This document shows positions 1 through 4,823 of a stretch of DNA of 5,086 nucleotides, piece after piece (within the stretch, counting starts at the first letter, position 1; each line of letters starts with the position of its first letter). A model generated the notes under the pieces. That model saw only the letters and a program-made list of their open reading frames with translations. It was not told where the DNA came from and did no database searches. A program made the position numbers and the translations under genes. Source of the DNA: Minisyncoccota bacterium (GTDB lineage Bacteria; Patescibacteriota; Minisyncoccia; UBA6257; 1-14-0-10-40-38). The stretch is from NCBI GenBank assembly GCA_020052135.1, contig JAGVPS010000112.1:1-5086 (forward strand), in the 5' to 3' direction.

Positions 1-2593
1 ATTTTTTGTTCAGGTCTTTGTGTTTTACGCGAGATATAAAGGAGGAGAGGTTAGTAAAAGGACCCCCAGTTTCCCGTTCTCGAATAATACCTTCGACGAC
101 GCCCACGCCCACATTTTTAATTGCCGAGAGTCCGAAGCGGGTATTTTTTTCCTCGGGCGCAAATACTGCCGAGCTTCGATTCACATCCGGAGCAAGTACC
201 TCGATATTCATCTTTTTACATTCGGCAATAATAAATGCCATGCGCTCAATATCGCCCGCTTCGGCATTGAGGAACGCAGTCATGAATTCCACAGGATAGT
301 GTGCCTTGAGATATGCCGTTTCATACGCAATCATGGCGTAGCATGCGGCGTGCGAACGGTTGAATCCATAGCGATCAAACGGTTCAATAAGTTCCCAAAA
401 CTTTTCAGCTACATGTTTTTGAACTCCTTTTTTTAAGCAACCCTCAATGAGCTTATCGCGTTGTTCCAAAAGGAGGCGGCGGATTTTTTTACCCACTGCT
501 TTACGGAGTACGTCTGCCTCTGCGAGCGTAAATCCGGCAAGCTCCTGTGCGGCTTTCATGAGTTGTTCCTGGTAAATCATGATGCCGTAAGTCTTTTCGA
601 GGACGGGCGCGAGGAGAGGATGCAAATAGGTAATTTCTCTTTTACCGTGTTTGCGCGCAATGTACTCTGGGATAAGTTCCATGGGCCCTGGCCGGTAGAG
701 CGCAACCATGGCGATGATGTCTTCAAGTTCAGTCGGCTTCAGTTCTTTTAAGTTGCGCGTCATCCCGCCTGATTCAAGCTGGAAAATGCCAGTGGTTTGT
801 CCCTTTTGCAAAAGTTCAAAAACCTTTTTATCACCCAGCGGAATTTTTGTGATATCAATTTTTTCTCCGGTTTCCTGTTCAACCAAATTCAAGGTGTTTT
901 CGATTGTGGTGAGGTTTCTTAAGCCTAAGAGATCCATTTTTAAAAGCCCGAGGTCTTCAACCGAATGCATCTCAAACTGGGTAATGATAACGTGCTCATC
1001 CTGCGGCGCGCGCTGGAGCGGGAGGTAGTCCGTAAGCGATTCTTTGGTAATCACAATGCCGCAGGCGTGCACGGATGCGTGCCGAGCAACGCCCTCAAGA
1101 TGTTGGGCGGAATCAAGCAGTTTTTTTGCGTTTTCGTCTGATTCATAAAATTTCCGTAAGTCATCTACATTTTTAAGCGCGGTTTCCAAATTCATATTAA
1201 AGGGAATGAGTTTTGCGAGCTGATCGCAAAACCCGTAGCTCATGCCGAGGGCGCGCCCCACGTCGCGTATGGCCGCGCGCGCGGCCATAGTTCCGAAGGT
1301 AATAATATGAGCAACGTGATCCTCGCCATATTTTTCTCGCAGGTAGCCCAAGACCTCGTCGCGTCGCACATCCGTGATATCAATATCAATATCGGGCATC
1401 TGTATGCGCTCTGGGTTTAAAAACCGCTCAAAAATGAGTTCGTATTTCAAAGGGTCGAGGTCGGTGATACCGAGAATATAGGAAACAATGCTCCCTGCGG
1501 CCGAGCCTCTTCCGGGTCCGACCACGATGCCTCGTTCTTTCGCCCAATTAATAAAGTCCTGCACGATAAGGAAGTAATCGGCAAATCCCATGCGTTCGAT
1601 AACGCTGAGCTCCATCGCGATCCTGGTTTCCACAGCGTCCGAGGACTGGGCATAGCGATTTGTAATACGACTGCGGAGGGTTTTCCGTAAGTATTCATTA
1701 GATGAAGTCTCTCCGTCGGGCAGGGGAAATGTCGGGAGTAAAATTTTCCCCAGTTCAAGCTTGGCGTTTGATCGGTCTCCGATTTTCGCGCTGTTCTCGA
1801 TTGCCTCAGGGATATCTATAAAGTTTGCCGCCATTTCGTCCGGAGAAAGCATCGAAAAATCATCCGCCTTGAGCGAGAGCCGATCCGGATCAGCGACTTT
1901 ATTCCCCGTTTGTACCGCGAGAAGCACATCGTGGTACTCCGCGTCCTCTTTTTTAAGATAATGAATATCTTGGGTGGCAACCGGAGGAGCGCCAGTTTTC
2001 CTTGAGAGCTCAATCAGAGAATTTCTCACGCGAAGGAAGTTTTCCTTATCAAAATTCGGATGATGTCCGAGTTCTATAAAAAAGTTTTCCTTTCCGAAAA
2101 TGTCCTGATATTCACGGACAATTCGTTCTGCTTCCTGCGGCCGGTTAGCGAGAATAGCTTTTGTTGTTTCTCCTGAATAACATCCTGAAAGAGCGATGAG
2201 TCCCTCGTGATGCTCTCGGAGAAGTTTCTTGTCCATTCGAGGCCGATAGTAGAAGCCGTCAAGGTGCGATTTAGTGACGAGTTTCAAGAGGTTTCTCCAA
2301 CCGGTTTGATTTTCAACAATAAGCGTTAAATGAAAGTATTTTTCGCCACTATTCGAAGTTTTATCTTTGTGGTCGCCCGGGGCGATATATGCCTCGACAC
2401 CGAAGATGGGTTTTATGCCCGCCTTGGTTGCAACTTTATAGAACTCGACTGTTGCATAGAGGTTGCCGTGGTCTGTCACCGCAATTGCGTCCATGCCAAG
2501 TTCTTTCACGCGCGCGACTAAGTCCTCGATTTTAGCGAGGCCATCCAAAAGAGAATAGTGGCTATGGGTATGGAGATGGACGAATTTGGGCAT
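1..2593 (-). CDS. dnaE: DNA polymerase III alpha subunit, N-terminal 864 residues (partial)
   Basis: Catalytic subunit of the replicative DNA polymerase, acting at the replication fork in the cytoplasm. Reading from ATG at 2593, the frame stays open to the window edge; 864 full codons are visible of roughly 1,100-1,200 usual for DnaE, so the beta-binding and OB-fold C-terminus is cut off by the window and not by mutation. The PHP domain covers about residues 1-280, starting with HLHTHSHYSLLDG (6-18), then TDHGN (40-44), GVEAY (65-69) and QDIHYL (208-213). The palm follows, with VGPGRGSAAGS (358-368), MPDIDID (399-405) and KMDLLGLRNL (552-561). Asp401, Asp403 and Asp554 fit the three catalytic aspartates of the family. 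ARHASVHACG (503-512) and FNRSHAACYAMIAYETAYLK (744-763) are also typical. The start is set by the family's usual N-terminus; there is no good Shine-Dalgarno. Identification is close to certain. Confidence 0.98.
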   Translation of the reverse strand, partial: MPKFVHLHTHSHYSLLDGLAKIEDLVARVKELGMDAIAVTDHGNLYATVEFYKVATKAGIKPIFGVEAYIAPGDHKDKTSNSGEKYFHLTLIVENQTGWRNLLKLVTKSHLDGFYYRPRMDKKLLREHHEGLIALSGCYSGETTKAILANRPQEAERIVREYQDIFGKENFFIELGHHPNFDKENFLRVRNSLIELSRKTGAPPVATQDIHYLKKEDAEYHDVLLAVQTGNKVADPDRLSLKADDFSMLSPDEMAANFIDIPEAIENSAKIGDRSNAKLELGKILLPTFPLPDGETSSNEYLRKTLRSRITNRYAQSSDAVETRIAMELSVIERMGFADYFLIVQDFINWAKERGIVVGPGRGSAAGSIVSYILGITDLDPLKYELIFERFLNPERIQMPDIDIDITDVRRDEVLGYLREKYGEDHVAHIITFGTMAARAAIRDVGRALGMSYGFCDQLAKLIPFNMNLETALKNVDDLRKFYESDENAKKLLDSAQHLEGVARHASVHACGIVITKESLTDYLPLQRAPQDEHVIITQFEMHSVEDLGLLKMDLLGLRNLTTIENTLNLVEQETGEKIDITKIPLGDKKVFELLQKGQTTGIFQLESGGMTRNLKELKPTELEDIIAMVALYRPGPMELIPEYIARKHGKREITYLHPLLAPVLEKTYGIMIYQEQLMKAAQELAGFTLAEADVLRKAVGKKIRRLLLEQRDKLIEGCLKKGVQKHVAEKFWELIEPFDRYGFNRSHAACYAMIAYETAYLKAHYPVEFMTAFLNAEAGDIERMAFIIAECKKMNIEVLAPDVNRSSAVFAPEEKNTRFGLSAIKNVGVGVVEGIIRERETGGPFTNLSSFISRVKHKDLNKK

Positions 2594-2606
2594 GCGATTG
2601 CTTCTT

Positions 2607-2656
2607 AGTATAGCTTTTTTCTGAAGTATAAAAAAAGACCCGCGAGAACGGGTCAA
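2607..2656 (-). promoter_or_regulatory. Candidate dnaE promoter region
   Basis: The minus strand carries two identical TATACT hexamers, at 2625-2630 and 2607-2612, exactly 18 nt apart. The upstream one is preceded by TTGACC (2651-2656), but the spacer is 20 nt, longer than the 16-18 nt sigma-70 optimum. The downstream one has only a T-run at the -35 position and would give an almost leaderless dnaE transcript. Because a terminator ends the preceding gene, dnaE probably needs a promoter here. Which hexamer is used cannot be decided from sequence. Confidence 0.35.
2630..2654 (-). terminator. Rho-independent terminator after the 115-codon gene
   Basis: On the minus strand a perfect 6-bp GC-rich stem, GACCCG / CGGGTC (2649-2654 and 2637-2642), encloses the 6-nt loop TTCTCG. 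It is followed at once by seven T residues (2630-2636). It starts 11 nt past the TGA stop of the 115-codon gene and ends 36 nt before dnaE, so it should separate the two transcription units. Confidence 0.85.
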
Positions 2657-2665
2657 GGGAGAATA

Positions 2666-3013
2666 TCACTCGATGATTCGAAGAATCGTGAGTTCGGAAA
2701 GCGCATGATTGCCGGGAGTTCGTTCGCGGTAGGCGTCTCGGCACTTTCTTGCGAATTCGAGGGAGGTGAACCTAATTTCTCCCAAGCCGGAGTCAAAGAA
2801 CCCTATAGGGGAATCACCGGTAACCATTTGCCTAATCACAAAACCTTCACGTCGTGCAGGTAGGAATGGAAAAGCCAATCCTCGGGCTTCGAGCTTCTCA
2901 CGTAGCTCTCGCTCTGGGCTTTCTTGGTGATCTCTCAAAGTCCAAGAACGAATGATCCCGTCAATGAGCTCCTCTGCGAAAGCATCAAGGTCAGGCACGG
3001 TGCTTTGTGCCAT
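2666..3013 (-). CDS. Hypothetical protein, 115 aa, family not recognised
   Basis: I do not recognise this protein and assign no function. The evidence that it is a real gene is contextual: an ATG with AAAGGA (3021-3026) 7 nt upstream, a promoter-like pair further upstream, and a rho-independent terminator just after the stop. The product is soluble and charged, with no signal peptide or membrane segment. Residues about 6-50 look mainly helical (DLDAFAEELIDGIIRSW, then an Arg/Glu-rich stretch through PERELREKLEAR). After a proline-containing turn (FPFLPARREGF), the middle part (about 58-85) looks like beta strands around IGFFDSGLGEIRF. A helical C-terminus (FARKCRDAYRER, then LTILRIIE) follows. 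There are no Cys pairs, Walker motifs or obvious catalytic triads. It lies upstream of dnaE on the same strand but appears to be its own transcription unit. It could be a lineage-specific orphan or a recent acquisition. Confidence 0.75.
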   Translation of the reverse strand: MAQSTVPDLDAFAEELIDGIIRSWTLRDHQESPERELREKLEARGLAFPFLPARREGFVIRQMVTGDSPIGFFDSGLGEIRFTSLEFARKCRDAYRERTPGNHALSELTILRIIE

Positions 3014-3020
3014 AGCAGAT

Positions 3021-3026
3021 TCCTTT
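3021..3026 (-). promoter_or_regulatory. Shine-Dalgarno of the 115-codon gene
   Basis: The minus strand reads AAAGGA with a 7-nt spacer to the ATG at 3013, a near-ideal ribosome binding site. It fixes the start of the 115-codon gene and is the only convincing Shine-Dalgarno among the six genes in the window. Confidence 0.75.
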
Positions 3027-3050
3027 TTAGGGAGGGGATGAACTAATAAA

Positions 3051-3080
3051 ACTATATCAAAAAATATAGAGACAAGACAA
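3051..3080 (-). promoter_or_regulatory. Candidate sigma-70-type promoter of the 115-codon gene
   Basis: On the minus strand TTGTCT (3075-3080) is followed after 18 nt by TATAGT (3051-3056). Transcription would start near 3044, giving a leader of about 30 nt that includes the Shine-Dalgarno. A 6-bp inverted repeat, CTATAT / ATATAG (3052-3057 and 3064-3069), overlaps the -10 and the spacer and could be an operator, or merely AT-rich sequence. Confidence 0.5.
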
Positions 3081-3154
3081 CTAAATGAGGTTTGACTCCC
3101 TTAGAAACCACGCCTGCATTTTTCTCTTTTAGAGCATAAAATCTCCAACAGGGT

Positions 3155-3183
3155 TTGACGCTCCTTGAGCTTTCCTATACTAT
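3155..3183 (+). promoter_or_regulatory. Candidate promoter of rpmF and the downstream cluster
   Basis: TTGACG (3155-3160) is a 5/6 match to the -35 consensus. A 17-nt spacer leads to TACTAT (3178-3183); an alternative -10, TATACT (3176-3181), would have a 15-nt spacer. Either gives a leader of about 70-75 nt before rpmF, containing heptamer repeats and a small hairpin. The position at the head of the plus-strand cluster supports it. Confidence 0.5.
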
Positions 3184-3203
3184 GTATTTTGTCTGTATCT
3201 TAA

Positions 3204-3224
3204 TCACTAGTCGCTAATCGCTAG
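3204..3224 (+). repeat. Three tandem heptamers in the rpmF leader
   Basis: TCACTAG, TCGCTAA and TCGCTAG follow one another without gaps; each differs from its neighbour by one or two bases. They sit between the candidate promoter and rpmF. I recall similar CTAATCGCTAAT-type tracts between genes in candidate-phyla genomes but cannot confirm this here. No function is evident. Confidence 0.55.
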
Positions 3225-3225
3225 C

Positions 3226-3250
3226 TCGCCATGAGCTTGTCGAATGGTGG
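3226..3250. repeat. Small REP-like palindrome in the rpmF leader
   Basis: The 19-nt unit CCATGAGCTTGTCGAATGG (3229-3247) has perfect CCAT/ATGG ends around an 11-nt centre. In RNA the stem extends to 7 bp (3226-3232 with 3244-3250) if two G-U pairs are allowed. The centre GAGCTTGTCGA resembles a dispersed bacterial repeat I recall as CCTGAGCTTGTCGAAGG. Here both arms differ from that in a way that keeps pairing. The relation to that family is from memory. Confidence 0.5.
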
Positions 3251-3262
3251 CTATTTATAAAT

Positions 3263-3424
3263 ATGGGTGGCGTACCAACAAAACATCATTCAAAATCAAA
3301 GATCGGTCGCCGGCGGTCTCATTTGGCATTAAAGCCATTGAAGCTTGCCGTCTGTCCGAATTGCAAAGGGCCTGTGCTTTCGCATAAGACTTGCATTCAG
3401 TGCGGTGCTTACAAGAAGAAGTAG
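3263..3424 (+). CDS. rpmF: 50S ribosomal protein L32
   Basis: Small protein of the large ribosomal subunit, 53 residues, the usual length of bacterial L32. The N-terminus MGGVPTKHHSKSKIGRRRSH (1-20) is a basic tail matching the family's VPKRKTSKSRRRxRRSH pattern. The C-terminus is a zinc ribbon with all four cysteines, CPNC (31-34) and CIQC (44-47), followed by GAYKKK. The gene is short but unmistakable. The ATG at 3263 is the only start giving the canonical tail; an in-frame stop shortly upstream and the lack of nearby alternatives support it. There is no good Shine-Dalgarno, only a weak GGTGG 12 nt upstream. It is the first gene of the plus-strand cluster, 80 nt ahead of nusB, and probably shares transcription with it. 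The four-cysteine form suggests zinc binding and not the cysteine-free paralogue used under zinc limitation. Confidence 0.96.
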   Translation: MGGVPTKHHSKSKIGRRRSHLALKPLKLAVCPNCKGPVLSHKTCIQCGAYKKK

Positions 3425-3425
3425 A

Positions 3426-3454
3426 TTGATCTGTTTGCTCGGATATCTGATACT
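3426..3454 (+). promoter_or_regulatory. Possible internal promoter before nusB
   Basis: TTGATC (3426-3431) and GATACT (3449-3454) are separated by 17 nt, each a 4/6 match to consensus. It begins just after the rpmF stop and would give a leader of about 45 nt for nusB. Weak, and read-through from rpmF would be enough to express nusB. Confidence 0.3.
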
Positions 3455-3504
3455 TAAAAAAGGGGAGCGGTAGTAACTCGTAAATTGAAAAATCATCAAC
3501 TTTT

Positions 3505-3936
3505 ATGGCTACGCGCCAACTTGCTCGCTCTGTTGTTCTGCAATCCTTTTATGAGTGGGATTTTTATAATCGGACAGTAGATCTTACTGCCGTGCTTCAG
3601 CGCAACATCGAGGAATTTGCTCCGGGCATTGATGAGCCGGAATTTATTTGGCGTATCGCGAAGGGGGTGATTGACCACGAAAAGGAAATAAACGATATTA
3701 TTGCGAGGGCCGCGCCGGAGTGGCCGATAGAGCAGATATCCATTATTGATCGAAATGCGTTGCGTATTGGGCTCTATGAGCTCCTTTATGCTGATCCCGA
3801 GGAAGTGCCACATAAGGTTGCAATCAACGAAGCAATCGAAATCGCCAAAAATTATGGCGGTCCTAATTCGGGCAAGTTCATAAATGGCGTTTTAGGAACC
3901 GTGTATAAGGAAATGGAAAAATCAAAAAAAATGTAA
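3505..3936 (+). CDS. nusB: Transcription antitermination factor NusB
   Basis: RNA-binding antitermination factor that, with NusE (S10), binds boxA in rRNA leaders and keeps RNA polymerase processive. The product is 143 residues, the normal size for this all-helical protein. The N-terminus RQLARSVVLQSFYEWDF (4-20) matches the RxxARExALQxLYxxD pattern that carries the arginine-rich RNA-binding face. The C-terminal half holds the family signatures: WPIEQISIIDRNALRIGLYE (73-92), VPHKVAINEAIEIAKNYG (101-118) and GKFINGVLGTV (123-133). The ATG at 3505 gives the expected N-terminus; no Shine-Dalgarno precedes it. The gene lies 80 nt after rpmF and 97 nt before rnc. The last Met codon and TAA stop form the start of the intergenic repeat that follows, so the repeat supplies the present C-terminal end. 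Confidence 0.97.
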   Translation: MATRQLARSVVLQSFYEWDFYNRTVDLTAVLQRNIEEFAPGIDEPEFIWRIAKGVIDHEKEINDIIARAAPEWPIEQISIIDRNALRIGLYELLYADPEEVPHKVAINEAIEIAKNYGGPNSGKFINGVLGTVYKEMEKSKKM

Positions 3937-4033
3937 AATGCAAATCTCAAAATGCAAAATGACAGTGTAAAATTTTAGAATTTTGAATTGTCATTTTGAA
4001 CTTTGAACTTTCAATTTTTAATTTGATTGTATT
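3931..4033. repeat. Intergenic palindromic repeat, copy 1 (nusB-rnc)
   Basis: The first 41 nt (3931-3971) match 4717-4757 with two mismatches. Within it, CAAAATGACA (3955-3964) and TGTCATTTTG (3989-3998) are perfect 10-bp inverted arms. Inside these a second stem, AAAATT (3969-3974) with AATTTT (3979-3984), closes a 4-nt loop, with symmetrical 4-nt internal loops between the stems, so the hairpin spans 44 nt. Tandem heptamers TTTGAAC, TTTGAAC, TTTCAAT (3995-4015) follow. It fills the whole nusB-rnc spacer. It is not a classical terminator because the stem is AU-rich. It is probably a dispersed repeat of this genome. Confidence 0.8.
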
Positions 4034-4717
4034 ATGCAACTCGGCTCATTAGAAAAAATAGTTGGACATACTTTTAAAGACAAAGATCTTTTGAAGGAAG
4101 CGCTCACGCATCGTTCATATCTCAATGAACGCGCGGATTGGGGTTTGCCGAATAACGAGCGGTTTGAATTTTTGGGAGACGCGGTCTTAGAGCTTGTCGT
4201 TACTGAAGAGCTTTTTAAGCGGTATCCCGAGTATACCGAGGGACAGCTCACGCCTATTCGTTCCGCGCTCGTGAACTACGTTATGATGGCTCATATCGCG
4301 CGGGAATTAGGCCTTGAGCAATTTATCTTGCTGTCGCGCGGAGAAGCAAAGGACATGGGACGCGCGCGGGAAGTGATTCTTGCCAATGCGCTTGAGGCGG
4401 TAATCGGAGCTCTCTATTTGGATGGGGGGCACACGTCCGCTAAAAAATTCATATGCGCTGCTATCATGAGCGAACTTGATGAGGTTATGAAAAAAGGCCT
4501 CTACAAAGACGCAAAAAGCGTGTTGCAGGAAAAAATACAAGAGACTAAAAAAATTACCCCTAATTATCGGGTAATGAAAGAAATAGGACCTGACCATGCC
4601 AAGGTTTTTACCGTCGGGGTTTTTTACGGTGAAGAATGTATAGCGGAGGGGAGCGGCCAGTCGAAGCAGGACGCGGAAGTGGAAGCGGCTAAAGCAGCTT
4701 TGGAGCAACTCACGTAA
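4034..4717 (+). CDS. rnc: Ribonuclease III
   Basis: Endonuclease that cuts double-stranded RNA, mainly in rRNA precursor processing and mRNA turnover; it acts as a homodimer with Mg2+. The product has 227 residues, a normal length. The nuclease domain covers about residues 1-150 with the signature NERFEFLGDAVLELV (41-55); Glu42, Glu45 and Asp49 fit the usual metal ligands. The second acidic cluster reads ILANALEAVIGALYLDGG (115-132): Glu121 is present, but the position that is Asp in E. coli (Asp114) is Asn118. The dsRNA-binding domain covers about 157-227 and ends with GSGQSKQDAEVEAAKAALEQ. The start gives a standard N-terminus (LEKIVGHTFKDKDLLKEALT). There is no Shine-Dalgarno. Hairpin repeats lie in both flanking spacers, and smc follows 106 nt downstream; the rnc-smc neighbourhood is common in bacteria. 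Confidence 0.98.
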   Translation: MQLGSLEKIVGHTFKDKDLLKEALTHRSYLNERADWGLPNNERFEFLGDAVLELVVTEELFKRYPEYTEGQLTPIRSALVNYVMMAHIARELGLEQFILLSRGEAKDMGRAREVILANALEAVIGALYLDGGHTSAKKFICAAIMSELDEVMKKGLYKDAKSVLQEKIQETKKITPNYRVMKEIGPDHAKVFTVGVFYGEECIAEGSGQSKQDAEVEAAKAALEQLT

Positions 4718-4823
4718 TGTAAAATGTAAATATCAAAATGCAAAATGACAGTGTAAACTTTAAAATTTTTAACATTTTGATTTGTAGTTTTAATCTTTGA
4801 TTTTTTCATTTTAAATTATTGTT
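4717..4823. repeat. Intergenic palindromic repeat, copy 2 (rnc-smc)
   Basis: It begins on the last base of the rnc stop codon. The first 41 nt (4717-4757) match copy 1 with differences only at its 11th and 16th bases. The right half has diverged more. Its best stem is ATCAAAATG (4732-4740) with CATTTTGAT (4773-4781), 9 bp, around an AT-rich centre that includes AAAATTTT (4762-4769). It fills the rnc-smc spacer. There is no GC-rich stem with a T-run, so it is unlikely to be a strong terminator. Confidence 0.75.

Noticed and set aside
20..1028. Several plus-strand open frames of 96-138 codons opposite dnaE
   Set aside because: They are antisense to an unbroken conserved DnaE sequence; the translations are low-complexity and lack family features.
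1447..1758. 103-codon open frame on the minus strand inside dnaE
   Set aside because: It lies in another frame of the same strand as a continuous, conserved DnaE palm region, and its translation has no recognisable domain.
2562..2744. 60-codon minus-strand frame bridging the 115-codon gene and dnaE
   Set aside because: It overlaps both genes out of frame and reads through the terminator hairpin; it has no ribosome site.
3204..3224. Tandem heptamers as a CRISPR array or origin iterons
   Set aside because: The units are only 7 nt, without spacers and in three copies; no cas, dnaA or rep gene is nearby.
3231..3260. Nine-codon frame MSLSNGGYL ending 2 nt before rpmF, a possible leader peptide
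   Set aside because: It arises within the palindromic repeat, has no ribosome site, and shows no regulatory codon run; most likely chance.
3496..3813. 105-codon minus-strand frame opposite nusB
   Set aside because: It is a shadow of nusB, whose product matches its family over the full length.
3955..3998. Hairpin in the nusB-rnc spacer as a rho-independent terminator
   Set aside because: The stem is AU-rich with internal loops and no clean T-run follows it; termination is possible but not supported.
4307..4708. 133-codon minus-strand frame opposite rnc
   Set aside because: It is antisense to the conserved RNase III and dsRNA-binding domains, with a Phe/Ser-rich artefactual translation.
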